Shown: positions 1-7,087 of the stretch, piece by piece
Position numbering within the stretch: position 1 is the stretch's first letter
Layout of the letters: each line of letters begins with the position of its first letter
From: Acidobacteriota bacterium
GTDB taxonomy: Bacteria; Acidobacteriota; Thermoanaerobaculia; Multivoradales; JAHEKO01
Direction: 5' to 3'
DNA: 8,193 bases
Assembly: GCA_027296385.1 (NCBI GenBank)
Contig: JAPUJD010000056.1
Coordinates: 1 to 8,193, forward strand
Notes under the pieces: generated by a model
What the model was told of the DNA's origin: nothing
What the model saw: only the letters and a program-made list of their open reading frames with translations
Databases searched by the model: none
Program-made: the position numbers and the translations under genes

Positions 1-610
1 TCCGAAGGAAGGCCCACGACCGCGGCAAGAAGCGCGGCACACGGCGTAGATACTCCTCATACGGAGCTCCGAAGCGCTGCCTGAGTTCGCTCTCTTCCAG
101 CAGGACGATCAGATAGATCCCGACGAAGCTCGCCAGGACGAGCCAGTAGATTCCGCGGTAGTTGAGGATCAGACTCCAGCCCGCGAGCCCGATCATCAGA
201 TCGAGGTAGCGCGGGTTGCGGGTCTGGCCATAGATGCCCTCGGTGAGCAGCTTTCCGGGATCGTCCTTGGCGAGCTCCGGCATGCCGACCAGGATCCGCA
301 GCCTGAGGTGCTTGCGGCACTTGACCTCGATCACCGCCGCCAGGGCGTAGAACACCAGCCCGACGACCGCGAGCTGCCAACGGAAGGGATAGCGCGCTTC
401 CAACACCGGCTCGCGAAACAGCCAGCAGACGTAGCCCACACCAGCGCCGACGAACGCCATCGCCGTGAAGGTCCAGGCCGGCCCAAGGCGCCGCCAAAAG
501 GCGGCAAATGGGTGGACGAGGAGCCAGAAAAGGATAGCCGGCGGCAGCGTCAGCCACAGCATGAGGGAGATCCAGTAGCGGCCGTTTTCGATCCAGGCCC
601 ACTCGCTCAT
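1..610 (-). CDS. Isoprenylcysteine carboxyl methyltransferase / PEMT-like integral membrane methyltransferase (3' end cut by window edge)
   Basis: Reading leftward from an ATG at 610-608 gives 203 codons with no stop before the edge, so the gene is partial. About five hydrophobic segments are visible (roughly residues 13-34, 45-64, 78-96, 135-148 and 153-171). The family signature follows: LLTEGIYGQTRNPRYL at 121-136, then a Glu pair at 172-173 and RFGAPYEEYLRRVPRFLP at 179-196. This matches the SAM-binding C-terminal part of bacterial ICMT/phospholipid-methyltransferase-like proteins, with RNP where many members have RHP. Such proteins methylate a lipid-like or thiol substrate at the membrane; the substrate here is unknown. 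Family members are usually about 200-230 residues, so little is probably missing. The ATG overlaps the permease stop as ATGA, and GGGAG lies 5 bases upstream, which supports this start. Its coupling to the ABC exporter hints at a membrane or export role, but that is inference. Confidence 0.85.
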   Translation of the reverse strand, partial: MSEWAWIENGRYWISLMLWLTLPPAILFWLLVHPFAAFWRRLGPAWTFTAMAFVGAGVGYVCWLFREPVLEARYPFRWQLAVVGLVFYALAAVIEVKCRKHLRLRILVGMPELAKDDPGKLLTEGIYGQTRNPRYLDLMIGLAGWSLILNYRGIYWLVLASFVGIYLIVLLEESELRQRFGAPYEEYLRRVPRFLPRSWAFLR

Positions 611-1929
611 GCCCGCTCCCAACGCCGCGCCAGGCGGCGGGCAAGCGAGAGAAAGACCAGGCAGGCGCCTGACAGGACACCCACTTCGGGTGCGAGCCCC
701 AACGCACCCTGTAGGGCCCCGGCCTGCGGATCGTCATACCAGAACACCTTGAGGAATCCATCGAGCGCCCAGCCGTTGAAGGTGAACTTGGCCACGATGT
801 CCATGAATTCGGGCATGACGAAGCGCGGCACCATGCTGCCGCCGAGAGCCGACATGATGAGGATGACGATGGTCGAGACGCCGCCGAGCTGTGCCCTGCT
901 GCGGCAGATCGTGGCCAGCATGATGCCGAAGGCCGAGGCGGCCGCGCCGGTGGCAACCGCCATGACGGCGAAGCCCAGCAGGCGCTTGGCGGTGAAGAGA
1001 TCGAGCCCGAAGGCAAGCGCTCCCCAGACGAACATGACGACCACTTGAGCCACCCCGATCAGGGAGAAAAACAGCCACTTGCCGCCCAGGAGCTGCGCCA
1101 TCTCCAGGTTGGTCGACAGCAACCGGTCGAGAGTGCCGGATTCCATGTCGTCGAGCAACGTGCCGGCGGCCCCGGACATCGAGAAGAGCAGGAACATCAC
1201 GCCGATGCCGGCCGCGTAGTAGGCGACCATCGAAAACCGCTGGTCCCCGTCGTCGGCCTCGTCGTGGGCGGCCGTCACCTCGACCGTAACGAGACCGCCT
1301 GGTCCGTCGGCTCCGCCGGCGGCGCCGCCACCGCTCGACTCGATGAGCTGGGCGACGTTGGCGATCGCCGCACTCTGGCGCTCGGTCAGACCGCCCCCAC
1401 CGTAATTGTCCAGCATCGCGAGGCCACGTTCCATCAGCACCGCCGGAGCGGCCTGAAAGGCGGCGGCTTGCAGGAGCCCGCTCACCGTGAACTGAGCCAT
1501 CGGATTCGAGGCGTCGAAGATCACCTCGATCGCCGCGCCAGGCTGGCCGAAATCGCCATACCGATCGCCGAAGCCGGGCGGAATGACCACTGCCGCGGCC
1601 GCGCGGCCACCACGTACCTCGCGGTAGGCGCCGTCGCGACTCCAGGGTGCCGGCGTCGGCTTCCCCTCGCTCGGCTCCGGATTCCTCGCGACGGTGAGAC
1701 CGTTCTGCCCGGCCAGCGCTTCGATCAGCGCTCTACTGATCGCCGTGCCGTCGAGGTCGACGGCGAGCACCTTCAACGTCTTGACGCCGCCACCACCGCC
1801 GCCTCCCGTGTTGCCGAAGATCATGGCGAAGATTGAGAAGAAGATCAACGGCAGCAGGAAGGTCAGGAAAAGCGCCACCCGGTCGCGCTTCAGGTTCGTC
1901 CAGCTCAGCCACATGACCGTGCCGATCAT
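607..1929 (-). CDS. ABC-2 type transporter permease (YbhR/DrrB-like exporter subunit)
   Basis: This 440-residue membrane protein has the layout of ABC-2 permeases: one N-terminal membrane segment (about 17-38), a large extracytoplasmic region (about 40-230), then five segments (about 234-254, 285-309, 317-341, 350-367, 409-429). The typical cytoplasmic stretch ESGTLDRLLSTNL, followed by GGKW, is at 263-285. MVPRFVMPEF at 366-375 and the NGWALDGF region at 385-392 also resemble the family. The outer region is Gly-rich: seven consecutive Gly at 42-48, four at 177-180, and a Gly/Ala stretch at 200-212, making the protein longer than the usual 370-380 residues. It would dimerise in the inner membrane with two copies of the adjacent ATPase; the substrate cannot be told from sequence. 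The ATG at 1929 overlaps the ATPase stop (ATGA), and GGGAG lies 8 bases upstream. The 3' end overlaps the methyltransferase start the same way. Confidence 0.93.
   Translation of the reverse strand: MIGTVMWLSWTNLKRDRVALFLTFLLPLIFFSIFAMIFGNTGGGGGGGVKTLKVLAVDLDGTAISRALIEALAGQNGLTVARNPEPSEGKPTPAPWSRDGAYREVRGGRAAAAVVIPPGFGDRYGDFGQPGAAIEVIFDASNPMAQFTVSGLLQAAAFQAAPAVLMERGLAMLDNYGGGGLTERQSAAIANVAQLIESSGGGAAGGADGPGGLVTVEVTAAHDEADDGDQRFSMVAYYAAGIGVMFLLFSMSGAAGTLLDDMESGTLDRLLSTNLEMAQLLGGKWLFFSLIGVAQVVVMFVWGALAFGLDLFTAKRLLGFAVMAVATGAAASAFGIMLATICRSRAQLGGVSTIVILIMSALGGSMVPRFVMPEFMDIVAKFTFNGWALDGFLKVFWYDDPQAGALQGALGLAPEVGVLSGACLVFLSLARRLARRWERA
1786..1806 (-). repeat. Gly-codon tract (seven GGN codons)
   Basis: Seven successive glycine codons (one GGA, the rest GGC or GGT) encode residues 42-48 of the permease, just after its first membrane segment. 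The mixed third bases make this an imperfect GGN repeat. It probably forms a flexible link to the extracytoplasmic domain. Confidence 0.85.
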
Positions 1930-2849
1930 TCCCGCAGCTCCCGCCCGGTCAGATGGATGAATACGGCCTGCAAGCTGGGTGCGTCGATCTCGACATCGAT
2001 AATGCGGCCGCCGGCACCGGCCACACGCTGGAGCAGAGCCGGCAGCTCACCCGCCACATCCGACACCGTACCGCGAAGGCAGGAGCCTTCAAGGGTGAGG
2101 CCGGCGGGCGGCGCCACCGGCTCGGCCAACTGCAGGGTCACCCGACGCCCGGGGCCAATCGTGTCCCGGACCAATTGCTGGAAGTCGCCGTTGGCAATAT
2201 CAAGGCCGTGGTCGATGATGACGATGTGGTCGGCAACCTTCTGTGCCTCGTCGAGCTGATGAGTGGTCAGAAGCAGCGCCGCGCCCGCGTCGCGTAACTC
2301 GCCCAGCATCTCCCAGATGCGCTCGCGGCTCTGGGGATCGACGCCGACGGTCGGCTCGTCGAGCAGGATCACCTCCGGTTGGTGAAGCACTCCGCAAGCG
2401 ATGTTGAGGCGCCGTTTCATGCCACCGGAAAAAGTGCCCACGCGATCGTGCCGGCGCTCCTCGAGGCCCGTCCACTCGAGAGCCCACTCGATGCGCTGAC
2501 CAAGATCGTGCCAGCCCGAGCCGCTGAGCTCCCCCCAGAGCCGCAAGTTCTCGGCCGCGCTCAACAAGGGATAGAGGGCGATCTCCTGTGGCACCAAGCC
2601 GAGCTTGTGGCGCGCCGCCACCGCCGCTGGCGAGCCGTCCAGATCCTGACCGAGAAGCTCAATCGAGCCGCTGTCGAGTCGCACCCGATCCGTCACCGAT
2701 CGCACTAGCGTCGTCTTGCCGGCACCGTTGGGTCCCAGCAGCGCCAGCCACTCGCCGCGCTCGAGGGTCAGCGAAGCTCCGTCGAGCGCCAGGGTCTCGT
2801 CGAAGCGCTTCTCGGCACCGTCGATTCTAAGGGCTAGGCTGGCGGTCAC
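1926..2849 (-). CDS. ABC transporter ATP-binding protein (ABC-2 exporter ATPase)
   Basis: A 307-residue ATPase that powers the permease encoded next to it. All nucleotide-binding motifs are intact: Walker A GPNGAGKT at 39-46, Q-loop Gln88, signature FSGGMKRR at 140-147, Walker B VILLDEP at 160-166 with catalytic Glu165, and the switch His197. [14 protein letters not shown] after Walker B is typical of the DrrA/CcmA-type multidrug and drug-resistance exporter subfamily. About 80 residues after the core (from about 225) form a C-terminal extension common in this group. The start is GTG at 2849. No other start lies in frame before the upstream stop at 2885-2883, and a GGAG motif sits 7 bases upstream. 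The stop overlaps the permease ATG. The drug or lipid specificity is not determinable. It lies 70 bases downstream of apaG, so it may share that transcript. Confidence 0.95.
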   Translation of the reverse strand: MTASLALRIDGAEKRFDETLALDGASLTLERGEWLALLGPNGAGKTTLVRSVTDRVRLDSGSIELLGQDLDGSPAAVAARHKLGLVPQEIALYPLLSAAENLRLWGELSGSGWHDLGQRIEWALEWTGLEERRHDRVGTFSGGMKRRLNIACGVLHQPEVILLDEPTVGVDPQSRERIWEMLGELRDAGAALLLTTHQLDEAQKVADHIVIIDHGLDIANGDFQQLVRDTIGPGRRVTLQLAEPVAPPAGLTLEGSCLRGTVSDVAGELPALLQRVAGAGGRIIDVEIDAPSLQAVFIHLTGRELRE

Positions 2850-2878
2850 TTCGAGGCTCCGGGCCGTTCGACTACCAT
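2846..2878 (-). CDS. Possible 10-codon leader reading frame coupled to the ABC ATPase
   Basis: In the 70-base gap after apaG, an ATG at 2878 opens a frame of ten codons ([10 protein letters not shown]). Its TGA stop (2848-2846) overlaps the GTG start of the ATPase (2849-2847), giving a GTGA junction like those between the longer genes here. An AGGA lies only 2 bases before its ATG, too close for a good ribosome binding site. It could be a translational-coupling leader or simply chance; ten codons carry no statistical weight. The peptide has no recognisable attenuator-type codon run. Confidence 0.2.
   Translation of the reverse strand: MVVERPGASK
2857..2860 (-). promoter_or_regulatory. Ribosome binding site (GGAG) of the ABC ATPase
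   Basis: GGAG lies 7 bases before the GTG at 2849 on the minus strand. It supports GTG as the start in the only junction of the leftward gene series that is not a gene overlap. Confidence 0.6.
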
Positions 2879-2919
2879 GATCCTACGGCAGCGCGTCACC
2901 GAAGCTTTCCGGGCGGCCC

Positions 2920-3330
2920 TCAGTGGACGACTTCGGTCTCGCAGAGAGTGAAGGGGGCGATATCGACGTCGAACAGATCGCCGCCCTCGGTCACCATCTG
3001 GTAGCTGCCCTCCATCTTGCCCACGTCGACCGACAGCGGGCAGCCCGAGGTGTACTCGAACGCCTCCCCGGGAGCCAGCACAGGCTGCTCTCCCACGACC
3101 CCCGGACCCTTCACCTCTTCCACCCGGCCCGTGCCGTCGGTGATGACCCAGTGGCGGGTCAACAACTGCACGGTCTCCGAGCTTTCGTTACGAATCGTCA
3201 CCGTGTAGAGGAAGAACCACCGGCCCCGAGCCGGCTGCGAGCGCTGGGGATCGAACTGAGGATCGACCCTGACGCGAATCCCACGGGTTACCGCTTCGGA
3301 GGAGAACTCGGCTGTTCGGCTGGGCTTCAC
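2920..3330 (-). CDS. apaG: ApaG domain protein
   Basis: This 136-residue protein aligns along its length with ApaG as I know it from E. coli (about 125 residues). Landmarks are GRWFFLYTVTIRN at 36-48, VQLLTRHWVITDGTGR at 54-69, the glycine motif GPGVVGEQP at 75-83, LAPGEAFEYTSG at 85-96, and MEGSYQM at 106-112. ApaG proteins are small beta-sandwich (Ig/FnIII-like) cytoplasmic proteins linked genetically to Co2+ resistance and Mg2+ efflux; their molecular role is poorly settled. The start is GTG at 3330, the only start in frame after the TAA at 3345-3343, and it overlaps the ptrB stop as GTGA. In E. coli apaG lies beside ksgA and apaH; here it is coupled to a peptidase and follows a Nudix-containing enzyme. 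Confidence 0.93.
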   Translation of the reverse strand: MKPSRTAEFSSEAVTRGIRVRVDPQFDPQRSQPARGRWFFLYTVTIRNESSETVQLLTRHWVITDGTGRVEEVKGPGVVGEQPVLAPGEAFEYTSGCPLSVDVGKMEGSYQMVTEGGDLFDVDIAPFTLCETEVVH

Positions 3331-5408
3331 GACGGCCCAGTCTTATCACGAAGAGGCGACGGTAGCTGCTCGAACAGGAAGGCGTACTCGAATGCACGCT
3401 CGCGCAGATAGTCGTAGCGCCCCGAGGGACCGGAGTGTCCTGCGCCCATGTTGGTCTTCAGCAGCAGCACGCTGTGACCCGTCTTGAGCGCCCGCAGCCT
3501 GGCTACCCACTTCGCCGGCTCCCAGTACTGGACGCGAGGATCGCTGAGGCCCGCCGTGACCAGCATGTGTGGATAGTCGGCCGCGGTGACGTTGTCGTAC
3601 GGCGAGTAGGAGAGCAGATGCTCGAAGTCCTCAACCTCGCGCGGGTCACCCCACTCCTCGTACTCGATCACGGTGAGCGGGATACTGTCGTCGAGCATCG
3701 TGTTGACGACGTCGACGAACGGCACATGGGCAAGGACGACCCGGAAGAGATCGGGCCGCAGGTTGACCGCGGCGCCCACCAACAGCCCACCGGCGCTCCC
3801 GCCGCGTATCGCCAGCCGGCGACTCGAGGTGTAGCCGTCGGCGATCAGGCGCTCGGCGACGGCGATGAAGTCAGTGAAGGTGTTGCGCTTGTCGAGCATC
3901 TTCCCGGCGTCGTGCCAGAGCTCGCCCAGCATCCCACCGCCGCGGACGTGGGCGATGGCATAGACGAACCCCCGCTCCAGCAGCGTCAGGTTCAGCGACG
4001 AGAAAGCGGGCTCGATGGTGGCGCCGTAGGCGCCGTAACCGTAGAGCAGGCAGGGGCTGGAGCCGTCGAGCTCGAGGCCCCGTCGATACACGATCGAGAG
4101 TGGGACCTCCACGCCGTCGGGCGCCGTGGCAGCTAGGCGTCGGGTCTCGTAGAGCTCCGGGTCGTACCCGCCCAGAACCTCCTGGCGCTTGCGGATCTCC
4201 AAGCGGCGGGTGGCCACTTCGTAGTCGAAGGTCGTCCACGGCGTGATCAGCGACGAGTAGACAAACCTGTAGTACGGCGTGTCGAACTCCAGGTTGCTGC
4301 CCGGCGCCACGGCGTAGACCGGCTCCGGCAGCTCGATCGTCTGCTCGCCCGAGCCGTCGAAGGGCCGCACCAGAAACCGCCCGAGGCCGTTTTCACGCTC
4401 GAGCACGACAATGCGATCGCGAAACACCTCGATGCTCTCGATGGTGACGTGCGCTCGATGGGCGACAAGCTCGTGCCAGCTCTCCATGCCGGTCTCGTCG
4501 AGCGCCGACTCCATCAGCCGGAAATTCTTGGCCTCGAGGTTGGTTCGCACGAAGAACCGGTTGCCGCGATGATCGATGTCGTACTCGACTCCCTGGCGGC
4601 GCCGAGCAAAGACCCGGAAGTTTCCGTCCGGCTGATCAGCCCGCAGAAAATGTGCTTCCGAGGTGGTGTTGCTGGCCAGGGAGATGACGAGGTACTCCCG
4701 GCTTCGAGTCAGGCCAACGGTGGCGAAGAAACGTTCGTCGGCCTCCTCCAGGACCACTTCGTCGTGGGAAGGCTCATCGCCGAGACGATGGCGGTGAACG
4801 CGGTACGGCCGATGGGCGGCATCGGTGGTCGTGTAAAAGAGCGTCCGGCTGTCGACTGCCCAGGCCAGGGAGTAGTAGACGCCCTCCAAGAGGTCGGCCA
4901 GCAGCATACCGCTCGCCAAGTCCTTGACTACCAGCTCGAAGTTCTCGGTGCCGGCGGTATCGAAGGAGTAGGCTACGAGCCGATGGTCCGGGCTGACGGC
5001 CAGATCGCCCAGGTGGAAGAACTCGTGCCCCTCGGCCAGCGCGTTGACGTCGAGGAGGATCTCCTCGCCCGCTTGGAGGTCACCGTGCTTGCGACAGTAG
5101 ATCGGGTAGGCCTGGCCCTCCTCGGTTCGCGTGTAGTAGTAATACTCACCGTTCCGCGCTGGCGGCGAGCTGTCGTCCTCGAGAATCCGCCCCAGCATCT
5201 CCTCGTAGAGCGCCTCCTGCAGCCCCTCGGTTGGCGCCATCACCACCTCGGTGTAGGCGTTCTCGGCTTCGAGATAGGCCAGTACCTCCGGCGCCTCGCG
5301 ATTGCGTAGCCAGTGATAGTCATCGACCAGCTCGCGGCCGAAAATCGAGGTGGTGTGTCCGACCCTCCTGGCGAGCGGTGGCTCGGGGCTCGTTTGCCGG
5401 CAGTTCAC
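3327..5408 (-). CDS. ptrB: Oligopeptidase B (prolyl oligopeptidase family S9A)
   Basis: A 693-residue serine peptidase, close to the 686 residues of E. coli PtrB. The N-terminal part (DDYHWLRNREAPEVLAYLEA at 29-48; a Tyr-rich strand with TRTEEGQAYPIYCRKHG at 93-109) leads into the beta-propeller, about 75-405. The alpha/beta-hydrolase domain follows, with the triad Ser538 (RGGSAGG), Asp623 (LSDPRVQYWEPAKW) and His658 (GAGHSG). Glu582 and Glu584 in IEYEEWGDP correspond to the acidic pair that gives oligopeptidase B its preference for cutting after Arg or Lys. No signal peptide is seen, so it should act on short peptides in the cytoplasm. The start is GTG at 5408, overlapping the upstream stop (GTGA). 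The next in-frame Met is residue 57 and would remove conserved sequence. A GAGG is present but only 2 bases from the GTG, so translation may rely on coupling. Confidence 0.95.
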   Translation of the reverse strand: MNCRQTSPEPPLARRVGHTTSIFGRELVDDYHWLRNREAPEVLAYLEAENAYTEVVMAPTEGLQEALYEEMLGRILEDDSSPPARNGEYYYYTRTEEGQAYPIYCRKHGDLQAGEEILLDVNALAEGHEFFHLGDLAVSPDHRLVAYSFDTAGTENFELVVKDLASGMLLADLLEGVYYSLAWAVDSRTLFYTTTDAAHRPYRVHRHRLGDEPSHDEVVLEEADERFFATVGLTRSREYLVISLASNTTSEAHFLRADQPDGNFRVFARRRQGVEYDIDHRGNRFFVRTNLEAKNFRLMESALDETGMESWHELVAHRAHVTIESIEVFRDRIVVLERENGLGRFLVRPFDGSGEQTIELPEPVYAVAPGSNLEFDTPYYRFVYSSLITPWTTFDYEVATRRLEIRKRQEVLGGYDPELYETRRLAATAPDGVEVPLSIVYRRGLELDGSSPCLLYGYGAYGATIEPAFSSLNLTLLERGFVYAIAHVRGGGMLGELWHDAGKMLDKRNTFTDFIAVAERLIADGYTSSRRLAIRGGSAGGLLVGAAVNLRPDLFRVVLAHVPFVDVVNTMLDDSIPLTVIEYEEWGDPREVEDFEHLLSYSPYDNVTAADYPHMLVTAGLSDPRVQYWEPAKWVARLRALKTGHSVLLLKTNMGAGHSGPSGRYDYLRERAFEYAFLFEQLPSPLRDKTGPS

Positions 5409-7030
5409 GACCTCGCGCCGGGGCTTCCAGTCCCGAGCCTGCCCAGGACCTCGAGGCGCTCCAGATGGGCGACGATCTGGCGTATCGCGAGCGGCACGGC
5501 CTGCTGCGGCAGGTCATCGTAGACCTCGGGCAGCATCGCTGCGGGGTCGCGCAAACCCCGGCACCAAGCCCGGAAGATGCGCTCTTCGCGCCAGCGCCGA
5601 TGCTCGCGATACTCGCGCAACTTGCCCAGGGCGTCTAGCATCGTCGGGCCGTGGCCGGGGAAGAGCGTTCGCGGGGCAATGTCACGCAGTTGCTCGAGCG
5701 TGCTCAGGTATTGCTGCATGTTGCCTTCGGGCGGATCGATCACGATGGTGCCAAAGCCGGCGAGCACGTCGCCCACGAGCAACGAGCCCAACTCCTCGTG
5801 GAGGAAACAGAGATGACCGCGGGCATGACCCGGAGTGTGAATCGCCCTGACCGTGAAGGGCCGCCCAGGGCTCCCGAGGTCGACCACGTCGCCATCGGCG
5901 ATCTCACGATCGACCCTCAGCCGGCCGGCCAGCCTGACGGCCGTCTCGGCGTGGGCGGCGATCGGTACTCCGAGGCGCTCGCGCAGGGCCGCCGCGCCGC
6001 CCACGTGATCCGGATGATGGTGCGTCAGCCAGATCTCGCGCACCTCGCGCCCGAGCTTCTCTCGCGCCGCCTCGACCCCGGCGGCGAGCCAGCCGATCTC
6101 ACGTCCATGGGGTGAGCCCGGATCGACGATCACGCACGATTGGTTGCCGAGCAGATAGCAATTCGTGAACTCGGCCGGTGGCAGAGTCGGGGTGCGCACC
6201 GGTAGGAGGATCACGCCGGGGCGGAACTCGACGACCCGGAAGGGGCCGATGTTGACCTCATCCGGATGGTGCAGCCGGTCGAGGCCGTCAACGGGGCCGT
6301 CCTCCTCCAAGACCCGCATGAGATGGAGGATCGGCGGCGCGACGAGCGCCCTCCCCTGGCGCCAACGAGCTACTGCTCGGGTCGGTCGAATCCACTCGCC
6401 GCCGGCCGCTTCGCGGCTGTCCGCAACCGGCTGGATCGCTTCTTGGGCTGTCCACTCGAGCAAGAAAAAACGGTTGTCGAACCGCACCGGCCCCAACGGC
6501 GGTGTCAGCCAGCGGCCGGCGTAGACCAGACGCGAGACATCGAGGTCGACTGCGAGCTCCCGCAGGACCTCGGCGAATCGCAACTCTTTCGAGCTCAGCG
6601 CCAGGCGGAGCTCGCTACGACGTTGCTCGGAGACCGCGCCGACGGCCAGACCCGGCAGCACACCCGTCTCTTCGAAGAGCTCCCGCAGGGCGGCAACCGC
6701 GACGCCAGGCGCCAGGATCGGCCCGAGCTTGCCGACCCCCTCGATGACTGCCGGCGGCAGGGCCGCGGCCGGCGAGACGCCGGCGGCAACGGTCGGCTCG
6801 CTCCTGAGGTGGAACCTGCCGTCGCGACTCGACACCCCGCCGCCCGGGAAGGCGTGCCAGCCGCCCATGAACGCCATGCCGCGTGCCCGCTCGATCCAGA
6901 AAACCTCGAGTTCGCGACCGCTGCCCCGCCAGAGCACGACGCTGGCGGAGTCTCGAGGGGGCGAGGGAGGCGACGACTCGACTCCAGCGACATTGGCCAG
7001 AACCTGGTCGTAGAGCGAGGTGGCTTCCAT
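5405..7030 (-). CDS. Fused Nudix hydrolase / MBL-fold metallohydrolase (LACTB2-like)
   Basis: A 541-residue two-domain protein. The N-terminal Nudix domain (about 28-245) has FPGGG at 61-65 and RELFEETGVL at 116-125, with metal-binding Glu120 and Glu121. About 50 residues separate these halves, instead of about 15 in a standard Nudix box, and the usual Glu in the first half is missing. Mammalian NUDT19-type proteins show a comparable insertion. The C-terminal MBL domain (about 260-465) keeps its metal ligands: HHHPDH at 337-342, His402 in HTPGH, Asp421 and His460. It ends with an REHRRWREERI helix (474-484) and a winged-helix-like tail, as in LACTB2/glyoxalase-II relatives. The likely reaction is hydrolysis of a nucleotide-diphosphate-linked or CoA-like substrate plus an ester, thioester or phosphodiester; the substrate is unknown. 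The ATG at 7030 has no good ribosome binding site. It is the first gene of the leftward series. Confidence 0.92.
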   Translation of the reverse strand: MEATSLYDQVLANVAGVESSPPSPPRDSASVVLWRGSGRELEVFWIERARGMAFMGGWHAFPGGGVSSRDGRFHLRSEPTVAAGVSPAAALPPAVIEGVGKLGPILAPGVAVAALRELFEETGVLPGLAVGAVSEQRRSELRLALSSKELRFAEVLRELAVDLDVSRLVYAGRWLTPPLGPVRFDNRFFLLEWTAQEAIQPVADSREAAGGEWIRPTRAVARWRQGRALVAPPILHLMRVLEEDGPVDGLDRLHHPDEVNIGPFRVVEFRPGVILLPVRTPTLPPAEFTNCYLLGNQSCVIVDPGSPHGREIGWLAAGVEAAREKLGREVREIWLTHHHPDHVGGAAALRERLGVPIAAHAETAVRLAGRLRVDREIADGDVVDLGSPGRPFTVRAIHTPGHARGHLCFLHEELGSLLVGDVLAGFGTIVIDPPEGNMQQYLSTLEQLRDIAPRTLFPGHGPTMLDALGKLREYREHRRWREERIFRAWCRGLRDPAAMLPEVYDDLPQQAVPLAIRQIVAHLERLEVLGRLGTGSPGARS

Positions 7031-7038
7031 CCGGAGTG

Positions 7039-7047
7039 CTTATAACA
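7039..7047 (-). promoter_or_regulatory. Extended -10 promoter for the leftward operon
   Basis: On the minus strand the bases TGTTATAAG form a TGn extended -10 with hexamer TATAAG (5 of 6 to TATAAT). The hexamer ends 8 bases before the ATG at 7030, so normal spacing puts the transcript start at about 7032-7030. No good -35 is seen 16-18 bases upstream, as is common for extended -10 promoters. It would yield a leaderless or nearly leaderless mRNA, in keeping with the lack of a Shine-Dalgarno sequence. Confidence 0.5.
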
Positions 7048-7058
7048 CAGCCGACAGC

Positions 7059-7087
7059 TTGAACAGCGGCGGCCTCGGCGCTAGATT
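7059..7087 (+). promoter_or_regulatory. Candidate promoter for the aminotransferase gene
   Basis: TTGAAC (7059-7064) and TAGATT (7082-7087) each match 4 of 6 bases of the sigma-70 -35 and -10 consensus and are exactly 17 bases apart. Six bases follow the -10, so +1 would fall on the A of the ATG at 7094, implying a leaderless mRNA. No Shine-Dalgarno motif precedes the ATG. Matches this weak also occur by chance; the spacing is the main support. Confidence 0.4.

Noticed and set aside
57..1016. 319-codon minus-strand frame over the left end
   Set aside because: It is out of frame with both the permease and the methyltransferase, whose conserved motifs read cleanly in the other frames. Its product is Arg/Ser/Ala-rich and unrecognisable.
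1045..1836. 263-codon open frame on the plus strand
   Set aside because: Antisense to the ABC permease; the composition is that of a shadow frame.
2880..2885. TAGGAT as a -10 for a separate ABC operon promoter (minus strand)
   Set aside because: It matches only 4 of 6 bases and no -35-like hexamer lies 16-18 bases upstream, so it is not reported as a promoter.
2850..2919. Terminator between apaG and the ABC ATPase
   Set aside because: I see no stable GC stem followed by a T run; the only symmetry is a short imperfect repeat around AAGCTT (2903-2908). Read-through is plausible.
3435..4136. 233-codon open frame on the plus strand
   Set aside because: Antisense to the catalytic domain of oligopeptidase B and without any recognisable motif.
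4449..5309. 286-codon open frame on the plus strand
   Set aside because: It lies wholly antisense to oligopeptidase B, whose motifs are complete. Its translation shows no recognisable domain. Long antisense frames are expected at this GC content.
6266..7045. 259-codon open frame on the plus strand
   Set aside because: Antisense to the Nudix half of the fusion enzyme; the translation is Arg/Gln-rich with no family motif.
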